A stretch of 64,000 bases of DNA from Spirosoma endbachense (GCF_010233585.1 NZ_CP045997.1:3435779-3499778), one strand, 5' to 3'; positions 1 to 10,528 are shown, counted from the first letter of the stretch. The notes: generated by a model not told the origin, from the sequence alone. Made by a program: numbers and translations.

Positions 1-2010
1 GTTGAAATTGTGTATGGGCCAGCTTCCACAATTTACGGAGCAAATGCCTTTCTGGGGGTTGTCAATGTCATTACCAAAACACCAAAGGAGCTATTAGGGA
101 ACAAGAAAGCGGCTGTAATCGCCGATTTAGGGTATGGCTCCTACAACACACGCTACGCCGATGTTACGGCGGCAAGTCGCCTGGGAAACATGTCGGTCAG
201 TGTTACAGGCAGGGGCTATTTTTCGAACCTGGCCGATTTGTCAAAATACCAGGAATATGACTTCAATCCGGATGATTATAACAAGGTAAACTACAGGAAG
301 TCACTGAGTTTCAAGGGGGCCAGTAACGCCCAAAAATATGGAATTGGAGGCCCTTATTTTACAACAGTTGGCGATTCAGTTTTGCTGACGGCTGCTGGCA
401 TCACCGCTGCCCAGAATCTCGATAAGCAGGCATTACAGCAAACGCCGAATGGTAATCCAGTTGCTTATTCAAATGAATTGAAGGCCTATTATCTGAAAGC
501 AAAACTTGCCTTCAATGATATTACTCTTGGTTTTCAGACCTGGAATCTGAGTGAAGGAACGCTCAATTCTGCCAACGACAATTCGCGGGCTGGGTCAAAA
601 AATGGCAATATCTGGCGGCCAATGCAAAGTCTGGTTTTTGCGGTTTATAACAACGAAATCATCAAAGATAAACTGTCTATCATCAATACAATCCAATATA
701 GAGTGGCAGAAGTTGGTGATCAATCGCGCTCCGTTACATTGCGTAATTATAGTAATCTGGGGCTGACTGCGCTCTCCAGGACGGCCAATGCTCCAATTGC
801 AAGCGACCCTTCCAGCGTTCGATTGGCTTATAACTTAAGTCAAAATACGGTACCTTACTGGGAAACACAGTATTTCTATCAACATTCAAACCAGTTCAGA
901 AACGAGTTGCGCCTGCTGGCTACGCCCAATGACCGGCTGGATCTGGTTGGTGGACTTGAGTTTCGTAGCAGTAGTATTCAGGGTGATTACAAGACAATCA
1001 CAATAAGCAAGACATTGACCACCCCTATTGATACAAGTGCTAAAGATTATGGCAGAAGCACGCTGGACAATACGGCAGGTGGTAATCTATTTGAATTCTT
1101 CAACTTAGGCGCTTTTTTTCAGGGCACTTATGCCGTTAATAGCCTCTTTACGATGACGCTCGGTGGTCGATACGATTACGCCCAAATTCGTAAAACAGGC
1201 GGTTATGGATCCGAATTCAACCCAAGAATTGCCTTGATCTTTACTCCTGGCCGGCTGGCTTTCAAAGCCATCTATGCAAAAGCATTTCAGGATGCGTCCA
1301 GCCGTGACCGGTACGCCATCAGTTCGACTCGTTTACTATCGAACCCAACGCTTCAACCCGACCGTATCGACAATTTTGAGCTTGCCGTTACGTATGCACA
1401 GAGCAGCCGAACACAGATAGGCGCAACTGCCTATTATTCAGCCTTTTCTGACATTGTCGAGGAAAGTTCTGTCAGCTTTGGCACAGGTCGAACCCAGCAA
1501 AAGCAAAATACGGGCAAGGCCAATGTGTTTGGCGTACAGGCAACAGCCGACTTGCAGTTAAGCAGTCGCTTTAAGGTATATGCTAATTATACATACACCA
1601 ACGGAACACGGGAAGATACTCTGAAAAAAAATGAAACGCAGCGAACATCACTTACTATCGGCGATATTGCCAGGCATCATTTTAATGCTGGCATCAATGG
1701 TCGATTTCTCAAGAATCGGCTAAACGGCAATCTGAGAGTAAATTATGTTGGCGACAGGCCGGTAGGGCCGGGTACATCGGTGCCGACGAACACGTTGCAA
1801 CCCGGCGGTGTATTCCCGGCTTATATACTTGTGAATGGAGCAGTCACTTACCAGCTAAATAGAGTGGCTCAGATTCAGCTCATTGGCAACAACCTTCTTA
1901 ACCTAGAGTATTTTGACCCCGGAACTCGCTCAGCCAACGGAACTAGTCAGTCCTATCGGATGCCCCAAAAGGGAATAAATGGTACGGTTCGCCTGATGAT
2001 TTCCTTGTAG
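1..2010 (+). CDS. TonB-dependent receptor, C-terminal part (5' end outside window)
   Basis: The reading frame is open from base 1, so the gene starts upstream of the window. The first visible residues (VEIVYGPASTIYGANAF) are the end of a TonB plug domain, where the family has a VEIxxGPxSxxYGxNA signature. About 640 residues of beta-barrel-like sequence follow, with alternating aromatic and polar strands and a late segment typical of outer-membrane receptors (YANYTYTNG, then NLLNLEYFDPG). The protein would import a ligand across the outer membrane using TonB energy; the substrate cannot be read from the sequence. No SusD partner follows. The 3' end overlaps the convergent GNAT-like gene by 68 bases. 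Confidence 0.9.
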   Translation, partial: VEIVYGPASTIYGANAFLGVVNVITKTPKELLGNKKAAVIADLGYGSYNTRYADVTAASRLGNMSVSVTGRGYFSNLADLSKYQEYDFNPDDYNKVNYRKSLSFKGASNAQKYGIGGPYFTTVGDSVLLTAAGITAAQNLDKQALQQTPNGNPVAYSNELKAYYLKAKLAFNDITLGFQTWNLSEGTLNSANDNSRAGSKNGNIWRPMQSLVFAVYNNEIIKDKLSIINTIQYRVAEVGDQSRSVTLRNYSNLGLTALSRTANAPIASDPSSVRLAYNLSQNTVPYWETQYFYQHSNQFRNELRLLATPNDRLDLVGGLEFRSSSIQGDYKTITISKTLTTPIDTSAKDYGRSTLDNTAGGNLFEFFNLGAFFQGTYAVNSLFTMTLGGRYDYAQIRKTGGYGSEFNPRIALIFTPGRLAFKAIYAKAFQDASSRDRYAISSTRLLSNPTLQPDRIDNFELAVTYAQSSRTQIGATAYYSAFSDIVEESSVSFGTGRTQQKQNTGKANVFGVQATADLQLSSRFKVYANYTYTNGTREDTLKKNETQRTSLTIGDIARHHFNAGINGRFLKNRLNGNLRVNYVGDRPVGPGTSVPTNTLQPGGVFPAYILVNGAVTYQLNRVAQIQLIGNNLLNLEYFDPGTRSANGTSQSYRMPQKGINGTVRLMISL

Positions 2011-2713
2011 AACTAGTTGAAAGCAGATCCTGAGGGCCCCAGAAAAAAATGACACGATCACCCATTGTTTCAATTACACCAAGCCGTTGCAGGAAAAGCT
2101 TTTCAGCTTCAGGAGCTTTATCAAGATTTACCTGTTCGAAATCACTATAACGCTGCGGTAGGGAAGTCGTAAACTTAAACGGGTGAGCATCTTCAAAAAC
2201 GGTAATGCCTAACTCTTTTTTAAGTCGGGTAACTAGTTGAGACCCCTGTACTGAAAAAGAGCCATCCGAGAAAGGCTCCATGTATTCGCAAACATTTCGG
2301 TAAGCTCGTAATGCATAAGGATTTGATGTAATGGCATAGAGTAAAAGCTGCGTATTTGTTTGCTCAATCCGGCGATTAAATTCGGCAGTAGCGAACGCAA
2401 TAAGTTTCTGAATAATTCGCTGGTTTCGATAACGAAGGTCCGTAACGGCATAACCGTTATAAATAGCAGAAAAACGTTGATTTTCTAAAACAACCGTACA
2501 ACGATTTCGATAATTAAAAAGCAGAATGCCAACAATTTCAGTACCTATTTTAGCAACAAAAGCAATGTCATTTACCGAATAAACACGTTCGATAAGATCA
2601 GCTGGATTCATATAACTTTGACCAACCAAAAGAACAAGTCGATTTTTAAAATATTTATCTTCCTTGAAGGCATCATCTTCAAGCACATCATAAGTTAATA
2701 AGAAATTATCCAT
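1943..2713 (-). CDS. GNAT-like acetyltransferase family protein, 256 aa
   Basis: The middle of the protein resembles a GNAT fold: a hydrophobic strand (FVAKIGTEIVGILLF), then a segment like acetyl-CoA motif A (NGYAVTDLRYRNQRIIQKLI) and a late NPYALRAYRNV stretch like the family's final helix. Residues after about 190 have no recognisable domain. The last 22 codons lie antisense to the end of the TonB receptor gene. The gene is AT-rich and divergent from the transporter/HEAT gene across a 204-base AT-rich gap. Substrate unknown. The family call is a sequence impression only. Confidence 0.7.
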   Translation of the reverse strand: MDNFLLTYDVLEDDAFKEDKYFKNRLVLLVGQSYMNPADLIERVYSVNDIAFVAKIGTEIVGILLFNYRNRCTVVLENQRFSAIYNGYAVTDLRYRNQRIIQKLIAFATAEFNRRIEQTNTQLLLYAITSNPYALRAYRNVCEYMEPFSDGSFSVQGSQLVTRLKKELGITVFEDAHPFKFTTSLPQRYSDFEQVNLDKAPEAEKLFLQRLGVIETMGDRVIFFWGPQDLLSTSSTRKSSGEPYHLFPFGASDRTD

Positions 2714-2917
2714 AGGTTAAAAAAGCAAAACAAAAAAAATGGCACTAAACAAAAATACTAATTTATTGAATAAATATCTAAATTAAAAGTTAAAAAAAGT
2801 CATGTATAGAACAGGCAGTCATGAAATTACTTGTAGAAATTATGTTCAAAATTATATAACTTTACAGTAGAGCAGACAACCGGTAAAAATAGTAAAAAGA
2901 GTGCAAATTAATTTGAA

Positions 2918-5767
2918 ATGACAAGAAGTGACGCTATAGCAAATTTTTTAACTATCAGGCAGGAAGAAAAACCAATGGTTTTGCTCCTGTTTGGTTACTC
3001 TTTTTGCATTAGCCTGGGATTATATATATATTATACCGCTGCGACAACATTATTTCTAACAAAGTTCGATGGAGCGATGCTACCAGTTGCCTACATAGCT
3101 GGCGGGCTTTTTCTTTTTATCATTGCCAAAAGTAATTCATTCATTCAGAAGTATATTAAATTTTCGTCACTAGCGATTGGCCTCGTTTTATCTCTTACTC
3201 TGTCGTTAGTAATACTTCTGCTTTGTTATGAAATTACTGAAAATAAATGGATAATTTTCTTACTTTACCTTTGGATTAGAGCTAATCTATTCGTTTTTAG
3301 TTTCACTTTTTGGGTATCGGCCTCCAGAGTCTTTGATTTAGGTCAGGCAAAACGATTATATAGTTTGATTGGCACAGGAGAAGTTTTAGCTTCAATAGCT
3401 GCAAACTTTCTTGTAAAAACATTAATAAGTGAAAAAATAGTTCAGGTTGAAGAACTACTCTACATAGCACTCACATTCATTGCCTGCTCTTTATTTTTCA
3501 TTAGTAGAATCACAACTAAAAATAGAGAAAGGCTATCATTCAAAAGAAGTGCGCGGACAGCAACCGATGCTACAATAAGTTCTGTCAGTAAAAAATATTC
3601 AGTATTGATGTATTTATTAGGACTAATACCACTGGCTTGTCTTTACATTATTGAGTTCAGTTTTTCAGTAGATAGCAAAGCTTACTTTCCAGACAAAGAG
3701 CAACTCGCAATATTTTTAGGGCAGTTTTTATTCATCTGCTCCATAATTGAGTTTTTAGTAAAAGGAGTTCTATTCCGCTTCGTCACAGCCACTTATGGAA
3801 TCATGTCAGGATTGATACTGATGCCAGTTTCATTAATAATAGTTACAATTTTATTGTTTTTCATGACGACTATTAACGTAAAGGTATTTTTCCTTATCCT
3901 AATCAGTCGCTTTTTAATTACGTCTGTCCGTCGGTCATTCAGTGATACATCGTATCAACTATTATATCAACCAATTCCTGGCAAAGAAAGCATAAAACTA
4001 CAAAATCAGGTCGAAACTTATGCAAAACCATTAGGCTACGTTATTGCAGGCCTTTCGCTGATTATTTTATTAAAATTCAATTTATCAAATACAATTTACG
4101 TTTATTCTTTTTTGTTGGTTTTTCTGATAATATGGGCAGTTCTTGCCTTCATGATGCAGAAAGAATATAAATCTACTTTATTAAATATCCTTTCGCTGAC
4201 AGAATTACCTAAAAATAATTTATCAAAAATCGCAACACCAGTTTCAGAAGGCCAAGAGCTAATTAATAAGGTCAATCTAGAGTTTGATGCTATTATCGGT
4301 TTATCTGAATCAACAAATAGCGAAGAAAGAAAACAATCTGCCTGTTTATTAACTAGTTCAGGTCGGTATTCTTCATTCAAATACCTTATAAAACTACTGG
4401 AGGACAAAGACATTAGCGTACGCCTTGCAGCTATTACGGCCGCATCACAAATGAATCGTCCAGAAATTGTCCCCTATTTATTACCGTGTATTCTCCAGCC
4501 TGAACTTAAGCTGGCAACGCAAACTAGTTTGCACAAGCTTGGTGAATCGGCAATAGATTATTTCACTAGCTATGTCAATAAAAACAATAACAATATAGAC
4601 GTATTGATCAGTTTAATTGACACCGCAAAAATAATTGGTGGTCCAAAAGCATCTCGCTTCCTGCGGTCAAAATTAGTACATCAATCAAATGAGGTGGTCG
4701 ATAAAGCTACTGAGTCGCTCATTGAAATAGGATATATTGTAAATACGAGTGAAGAATCTCAGCTTATTGCGCAACTTGATTTAAAAGTAGATACCTATTT
4801 ATGGATTGTTTCCGCTGAAATTGATCTAAAAAAGTCAGAAGCATGCAACACATTGGTTAAAGCCTTAAGTAAGGAACGCAAAAGCGTTATGTTAAAAATA
4901 TTGAAAATATTATCGCTATTGCGTGGCGACAAAAAGTTCGAGAAAATAGTAGAATTGATGTTCAATCCCGAATCTAAAGCAAAGAGTTATTTAGCAGATT
5001 TGGTCAGTTTCTTAATTGAATTAGAAGAAGTTAAAATGAGAGTATTAACACTCTTTGAAAATATATCCGATTATGAAATTTTACTAAAATACCAGGACCG
5101 ATATCCACAACAGAACTTATCACCTGAGCAACGGCTATTATCAATAATAAATAAAGACAATCTGAGTATTTGGACAAAGGCGCTTGCCCTAAAGCAGCTT
5201 CTAAACTATACTGACGAAAAAGCAATAAATGCTCTGGCGGCCAATACTACTGCTGAAAGTATTGTGCTTGCAGAAACAGCATTTTTTGGATTATTGAAAC
5301 TAAATCCGGTGCGATTTATTGAACTGTCAAGCTATTTTAAAGCCAAAGATGATCGCAAATATGCTGCTCTTTGCGCGAAGGTCCAATCCTATAACGACAA
5401 ATATGACCTAGTCATTAGCAAAGCTGAAGCATTGGTTTTCTCCAGGGTAACAAGGAACTGGAATCTAGATTACCTGCAAACTATAAGCGGCTCGCTTACA
5501 GTCGTTTCATTGCAGGACGATCAATTAGTAGAGCCTGCTTTTTGGGATTCTCAAGCTAGCACGATTACAGGCTTTATTGTCATAGAAGGGTCAATACAAA
5601 TAACTAATGAAGACTACACTGAGACGATTTTAGCGACTTTTGATTGTCAATCACTTCCAGATTCGGTAAAGTCTATACGCGCTATTGGTAACAGTAGCCT
5701 CTATGTAACAGAGTATCCCTTAACGGTCGAAAAACCTGCTGATCAACGCTTAGTAACAACAGCCTAA
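2918..5767 (+). CDS. MFS/ATP-ADP-translocase-like membrane protein with HEAT-repeat domain
   Basis: The protein has 949 residues. Residues ~20-415 hold about twelve hydrophobic segments and resemble the Npt1/Npt2 (nucleotide translocase) branch of the MFS, for example WIRANLFVFSFTFWVSASRV followed by AKRLYSLIGTGEVLAS. Residues ~450-800 are helical repeats of HEAT/armadillo type (LLEDKDISVRLAAITAAS, SKFLRSK-like units). The last ~100 residues look beta-rich and may be a degenerate cyclic-nucleotide-binding-like fold. Whether it transports or only senses is unknown. It ends 25 bases before the propeller kinase gene, so the two are probably co-transcribed. The whole gene is markedly AT-rich compared with genes after 9.6 kb, which suggests a different origin or relaxed codon use. 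Confidence 0.75.
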   Translation: MTRSDAIANFLTIRQEEKPMVLLLFGYSFCISLGLYIYYTAATTLFLTKFDGAMLPVAYIAGGLFLFIIAKSNSFIQKYIKFSSLAIGLVLSLTLSLVILLLCYEITENKWIIFLLYLWIRANLFVFSFTFWVSASRVFDLGQAKRLYSLIGTGEVLASIAANFLVKTLISEKIVQVEELLYIALTFIACSLFFISRITTKNRERLSFKRSARTATDATISSVSKKYSVLMYLLGLIPLACLYIIEFSFSVDSKAYFPDKEQLAIFLGQFLFICSIIEFLVKGVLFRFVTATYGIMSGLILMPVSLIIVTILLFFMTTINVKVFFLILISRFLITSVRRSFSDTSYQLLYQPIPGKESIKLQNQVETYAKPLGYVIAGLSLIILLKFNLSNTIYVYSFLLVFLIIWAVLAFMMQKEYKSTLLNILSLTELPKNNLSKIATPVSEGQELINKVNLEFDAIIGLSESTNSEERKQSACLLTSSGRYSSFKYLIKLLEDKDISVRLAAITAASQMNRPEIVPYLLPCILQPELKLATQTSLHKLGESAIDYFTSYVNKNNNNIDVLISLIDTAKIIGGPKASRFLRSKLVHQSNEVVDKATESLIEIGYIVNTSEESQLIAQLDLKVDTYLWIVSAEIDLKKSEACNTLVKALSKERKSVMLKILKILSLLRGDKKFEKIVELMFNPESKAKSYLADLVSFLIELEEVKMRVLTLFENISDYEILLKYQDRYPQQNLSPEQRLLSIINKDNLSIWTKALALKQLLNYTDEKAINALAANTTAESIVLAETAFFGLLKLNPVRFIELSSYFKAKDDRKYAALCAKVQSYNDKYDLVISKAEALVFSRVTRNWNLDYLQTISGSLTVVSLQDDQLVEPAFWDSQASTITGFIVIEGSIQITNEDYTETILATFDCQSLPDSVKSIRAIGNSSLYVTEYPLTVEKPADQRLVTTA

Positions 5768-5792
5768 AAACCTGAAGCTAAGTATAGCATTT

Positions 5793-8700
5793 ATGAATAG
5801 AATCGGAAAAATAGCATCCTACTCTCTATCATCAACCTACCTGTTGGTTAGTTTCCTATTGACTGTATTGTCGAATCTGGTACTGGCTCAATCACATGAA
5901 ACTGTTAGTGAAAACGGAGCGCTATTTATCAAATTATTTTCTGCAGATGAGTACAAAAATCATGATGAAAATTTCGCCATAGCTCAGGATAAACGAGGGG
6001 TCATGTATTTTGGCAATTTCGGCGGAATTCTGGAATACGATGGCGTAAACTGGCGCACAATTGTAACAACAACCCAAACAAAGGTATCTTCGCTTTACTA
6101 TAGCCGTTCAGGCACTATGTTTGTTGGTGCCCGTGACGAATTTGGTTATTTATATCCTGATAAATCCGGAAAATTACTTTTCAAATCGCTTAGTAACGCA
6201 ATCACTTCAGCAATCGGAGAAATAAGCAGGATTACTGAATATGAAAATCAAATCTATTTTATTTCCAACAAAAAGATATTCATCTTAAAAAACAACAAAA
6301 TAAAGTCAACATCACTTAGCGAACAAACTCAATCAGTCTATTCTCTAGACGATAAAATAGTATTAGTTCAAAAAAACAATACTATTGTCTTTATGGATAA
6401 ATTATCGCTAAAATTTACTGGGCAAATAAGCACTGGATTAAAAGACATTGTTGATATCATACCCCTAAACTCAACAACTAATTTATTATTTACTCAGGAG
6501 AGTGGAATTTACAAGCTTTCGGGAAACTCTGTTAGCCTATTCAATTGTGCTTCTACTACTTTATTAACTAACGGCGCTGTAACTAGTGTTTACCCCTATA
6601 ACAAAAATACAATAGCCGTATGGTCGGCAAAAAAAGGATTATTATTAATGAATTATGATGGGTCAATAAACAGATTAAGCAATAATAAAGAAAAAATAGA
6701 AAATAGTCGGGTCAATTCTATTTTTAAAGATAAAGATTCAAATTTATGGCTGGCTCTTGATAACGGGCTAGCTCAATTAAGCATTAATTCGCCTATATCG
6801 CAGTTTTTGGCTTCGACTAATAATTTTGGGAGCATCAATGGCATTATTCGCTATAAAGGAAAATTATGTTTAGCGACTAACAAAGGGTTATTTTATCTGG
6901 AAAACTCCAGGTTCATACCTATAAATGGGATTAATATAGGTTGTTGGGGCCTGCTACAGGTAAACGGAAATCTATTAGTAGCCAGTAGCAATGGGGTATA
7001 TCTTTTAAGCTCTTTAGTATCTGTTCCGCAACGTGTAAATAAAGAATACAGTTTTTGTCTTGTACAGGATAAAAGAAATGCAAACAAAGTATACGTTGGA
7101 AATAGAGATGGGTTAGCGCTCATAACCTTTACCAGCAATACAACTTCCTACCAACAGCTTGAAAAATATGATGATAATATCACTACTATTGTTTGCGACG
7201 ATGCTGGTGATATCTGGATGGAAAGTATTTCAAGAGGTATCTTCCGTTATTCGCCTACAAGTGGAGAAACTAATAACTATCTTTATACCTCACCTAATGG
7301 CGAATTAACCAGAGTTGGCAACCATATTTTACAATCAGATCAGGGAATTATATTATATAATGCAAAAGGAGTTTTTCAGTACAATCAACCAGTTAATGCA
7401 TTCCTCCCTTCGCCTTTTCTGAATGAAAAAAATACTAAAACCAACTTCAGCAACAAAAATTGGTATGGCTTAATTGCCAAAGATGGTTATAACAACTATT
7501 GGGTAACGAGAGGTGACGACAAAAATATTGCTTACTATAAACGGACAGGTACTTTATTTAAGAAAGATACCATCCGCTTTTTACCACTTTCCGACGTATC
7601 TATTCGTGCTATTCACACAGATACAAATCGCATCGTATGGTTTGGTGGCTCAGAAGAGCTTATTCGATTCAATTTAGCTTTTAAAGAAAAAAATACAGGC
7701 CCCTATCAGGCTTTTATCCGTAAAATTACCAGTGGCGATAGTGTATTATTTAATGGATTTAGCGTAAGCGGGAGCCTGGTCGATAAATCATTGGATCCGG
7801 ATGGGGATGTAGTATTTAACTCCCAGATAAACGACTTAAAATTCGACTTCTCGGCGGCTAGCTATGCGCCAAATGATAAACTACAGTTTCAGTATTATTT
7901 AAGTGGTTTTGATAGCGATTGGTCTGACTGGACAATTCAGTCTACTAAAGAATATACAAATTTGTCGCCAGGGAGCTATACATTTTATGTAAAGGCAAAA
8001 AATATATATGGCCTTGAAAGCACAGATTCATCCTTTACATTCACCGTAAAAACACCTCTTTATGAGCGCTGGTGGGCTATTATTTTCTATATATTTCTGG
8101 GAGGATTTTTACTTATTAGCCTGATACGGTGGCGTTTGGAAAAATCAAATAGAGAGCGGCAACAGCTCGAAAGTTTAATTAAGGAACGGACGGAAGAGAT
8201 TGTCGATCAAAAGTTAGAACTAGAGCATCAGTCTGAAGAGCTGGCTGCAAAAAATGACCAGTTAGAAAAAATTGATTTAATTGTCCAGTCCATAAACGCC
8301 GAGGTTGATTTTTCTAATTTATTCCAGACAATTCTCGCCAAATTTAGTGTTATTCGTAACATGGATAACGGTAGTTTTCTGACTTACGATAAAACGTCCG
8401 ATACATTCAAATTTAAGGCTTTACGCGGCATTCAGGATTTAAGCGCCTTTGAATCGATTGAGTTAACATTAGCACAAGCAAAAGAACGATACCTGGCGCA
8501 ATCAGAGGAAGTATACGAAGATATTTTCTACAAGAATAATTTTCAGTTCACCCCACTAAATAACCCAATCGATAACCTAAACACACCTAAATCATTATTA
8601 ACAATAACGATAAAAAATGAGGGTGTAATTGAGGCATTCATTCTGCTTGAAAACATATCCAGATCATATGCGTTCGATCAGCGTGATATAAGCATGTTGC

Positions 8701-9587
8701 GTAACCTGAAAGAGCATTTAATTGCGGCCTACATTAAGACCCGGCTGCTCGAAAACCTTGAAAATACGCTCAACGATCTTAAAAACACACAGGGTGAACT
8801 TATTCGCCAGGAGAAATTAGCTTCGGTTGGGCAATTGACCAAAGGAATTGTTGACCGTATTTTAAATCCACTAAATTATGTCAATAATTTCTCTCAATCA
8901 TCCGATGATTTAATTGATGAAATAATTGAGATTCTTGAAAAACAGAAAGGCCTCCTTCCTGCTGACACATGTGATGATCTGGTTGTAGAGTTAACGATGC
9001 TGAAAAACAACCAGGAAAAAATTCAGGAACATAGTAATAGTACAACGCGTATCTTAAAAGATATGCAGAAATTATTGCGGGAAAAATCCAAAGATTTTCT
9101 GGAGACAGACCTCAATAGTTTTATTGAAAGTAAAGCACGAACGGCTTTGCAGGAATCTAAAGTTAATTACAAAGATTTTGCCGTTAATCTAACGTTAAAC
9201 CTGGAACGTAATCCAATCCGAACGAAGCTTTTACCCTATGAATTTGGGCAGGTCGTGCAAAACCTGGTCAGCAACGCCTGTTATACACTTTTTGAAAAGA
9301 GTAAGCACGCAACCGGCTTCACACCTGAGGTGCTTATCGAGACAAAAACGGTTAAAGATCAGGTCTTAGTACGGTTTCGTGACAATGGCAAGGGGATTCC
9401 TCAACAGGAAATCGAAAAAATATTCAGTCCATTCTTTACCACAAAGCCAACCTCAAAAGGTACTGGTTTGGGCTTGTTTATGGTCAAAGACATCATTGAA
9501 ACGCATAAAGGCAAAGTTGAAATTAGATCCAGGGAGGGGGAATTCACGGAGCTTTTGGTGACACTACCTACAATTAAAACCTTATGA
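5793..9587 (+). CDS. Propeller-type sensor histidine kinase with Asp in place of the H-box His
   Basis: The protein has 1264 residues. A signal/anchor segment (~14-33) is followed by two-component-regulator propeller repeats (~40-640; units such as DNGLAQLS, IWFGG-like), a Y_Y_Y domain (~690-755, ending LSPGSYTFYVKAKN), a membrane helix (~765-783), a coiled coil, and a GAF-like region (~830-970). The dimerisation segment reads LASVGQLTKGIVDRILNPLN: residue 1021 is Asp where kinases of this type have the phosphorylated His. The ATPase domain keeps its N box (QNLVSNACY), G1 (RDNGKGIP) and G2 (KGTGLGL). It may therefore bind ATP without autophosphorylating in the usual way. The next gene encodes a related kinase with an intact His, so the two could act as a pair; this is inference. 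Confidence 0.88.
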   Translation: MNRIGKIASYSLSSTYLLVSFLLTVLSNLVLAQSHETVSENGALFIKLFSADEYKNHDENFAIAQDKRGVMYFGNFGGILEYDGVNWRTIVTTTQTKVSSLYYSRSGTMFVGARDEFGYLYPDKSGKLLFKSLSNAITSAIGEISRITEYENQIYFISNKKIFILKNNKIKSTSLSEQTQSVYSLDDKIVLVQKNNTIVFMDKLSLKFTGQISTGLKDIVDIIPLNSTTNLLFTQESGIYKLSGNSVSLFNCASTTLLTNGAVTSVYPYNKNTIAVWSAKKGLLLMNYDGSINRLSNNKEKIENSRVNSIFKDKDSNLWLALDNGLAQLSINSPISQFLASTNNFGSINGIIRYKGKLCLATNKGLFYLENSRFIPINGINIGCWGLLQVNGNLLVASSNGVYLLSSLVSVPQRVNKEYSFCLVQDKRNANKVYVGNRDGLALITFTSNTTSYQQLEKYDDNITTIVCDDAGDIWMESISRGIFRYSPTSGETNNYLYTSPNGELTRVGNHILQSDQGIILYNAKGVFQYNQPVNAFLPSPFLNEKNTKTNFSNKNWYGLIAKDGYNNYWVTRGDDKNIAYYKRTGTLFKKDTIRFLPLSDVSIRAIHTDTNRIVWFGGSEELIRFNLAFKEKNTGPYQAFIRKITSGDSVLFNGFSVSGSLVDKSLDPDGDVVFNSQINDLKFDFSAASYAPNDKLQFQYYLSGFDSDWSDWTIQSTKEYTNLSPGSYTFYVKAKNIYGLESTDSSFTFTVKTPLYERWWAIIFYIFLGGFLLISLIRWRLEKSNRERQQLESLIKERTEEIVDQKLELEHQSEELAAKNDQLEKIDLIVQSINAEVDFSNLFQTILAKFSVIRNMDNGSFLTYDKTSDTFKFKALRGIQDLSAFESIELTLAQAKERYLAQSEEVYEDIFYKNNFQFTPLNNPIDNLNTPKSLLTITIKNEGVIEAFILLENISRSYAFDQRDISMLRNLKEHLIAAYIKTRLLENLENTLNDLKNTQGELIRQEKLASVGQLTKGIVDRILNPLNYVNNFSQSSDDLIDEIIEILEKQKGLLPADTCDDLVVELTMLKNNQEKIQEHSNSTTRILKDMQKLLREKSKDFLETDLNSFIESKARTALQESKVNYKDFAVNLTLNLERNPIRTKLLPYEFGQVVQNLVSNACYTLFEKSKHATGFTPEVLIETKTVKDQVLVRFRDNGKGIPQQEIEKIFSPFFTTKPTSKGTGLGLFMVKDIIETHKGKVEIRSREGEFTELLVTLPTIKTL

Positions 9588-9619
9588 TTTTTACCACTAC
9601 TACCTCGTAAACCCTGCGT

Positions 9620-10486
9620 ATGGAAGACTCTAAACAAGTAACAAACCCAGGAAGCCCGTCAGATTCTTCACCGACAGGTGATCCGGAACTGGCCTTGCTC
9701 CGGGAACGCGTAGCAGAACTGGATCGGCTGGCATCAATTGGTCAGCTCACAGCAGGCATTCTGCACGAGATTAAGAACCCGCTCAATTTTATCACCAACT
9801 ATGCCCGCCTATCTTTCGACCTGATTGATGAGATTGAAAGCATTACGGTGAAGTTTGAGGATCACCCAGAATATCCTGACCTGATTGACGTACTGGGGAT
9901 GCTTAAAAGCAATGTTACCCGCATTCGGGAAAATGGCGAACGCGCCGAACGGGTCATTCTGGGCATGCTGGCGCAAACACATTCAGGTTCGTCGAATTTT
10001 GAATTAACGGAATTGAATACAATGCTGGAAGAGTTTACCAAACTGGCTTATCAGGGTGTGCGATCAGGCGACAAAGATTTCGTGGTATCGCTTGTATTTC
10101 AGTTAGATCCAACCGTCGGAAAGGTACTGCTGGCACCTTATGAGTTTAACCGTGTCATCCTGAATTTAGTGCTTAACGCCTGCTATGCCGTGAATGAGCG
10201 CCGAAAAAAACAGGTCGATGGCTATAAGCCAACCATTACAGTGGCGTCGCAGCGGTCAGACGATCATATTGACGTCAAAATTCGTGACAACGGCGATGGT
10301 ATCCCTGATGAGGTCAAGCAAAAATTGTTTACTCCTTTTTTTACGACAAAACCCGTTGGAAAAGGAACAGGCCTTGGCCTGTCATTGAGCCTCCAGATAG
10401 TCAATGAATTGCACAAAGGAAGCTTAAGCGTGGAGTCGGAGCCCGGAAATTTTACTGAATTCACCATCAACCTGCCGCTTAACTAA
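9620..10486 (+). CDS. Sensor histidine kinase, soluble, no input domain (288 aa)
   Basis: This short kinase has no membrane segment or sensory domain. The H box reads LTAGILHEIKNPLNF with the phospho-acceptor His at residue 49. The C-terminal ATPase domain has the N box (LNLVLNACYAV), G1 (RDNGDGIPDE), F box (FTPFFTTKP) and G2 (GKGTGLGLSL). Its C-terminal half closely parallels that of the preceding propeller kinase, so the two are probably related by duplication. It sits 32 bases after that gene and 42 before the receiver/phosphatase gene, consistent with one signalling operon. The signal may come from the preceding membrane protein. Confidence 0.9.
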   Translation: MEDSKQVTNPGSPSDSSPTGDPELALLRERVAELDRLASIGQLTAGILHEIKNPLNFITNYARLSFDLIDEIESITVKFEDHPEYPDLIDVLGMLKSNVTRIRENGERAERVILGMLAQTHSGSSNFELTELNTMLEEFTKLAYQGVRSGDKDFVVSLVFQLDPTVGKVLLAPYEFNRVILNLVLNACYAVNERRKKQVDGYKPTITVASQRSDDHIDVKIRDNGDGIPDEVKQKLFTPFFTTKPVGKGTGLGLSLSLQIVNELHKGSLSVESEPGNFTEFTINLPLN

Positions 10487-10528
10487 GCGAGTGCAGAAAC
10501 GTTCTATAACTCTTTAATAATCAAAACA

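Noticed and set aside
1943..2010. The GNAT-like/TonB overlap as a misassembly or frameshift
   Set aside because: Both frames are intact to their stop codons and simply meet tail to tail, which is common in compact genomes.
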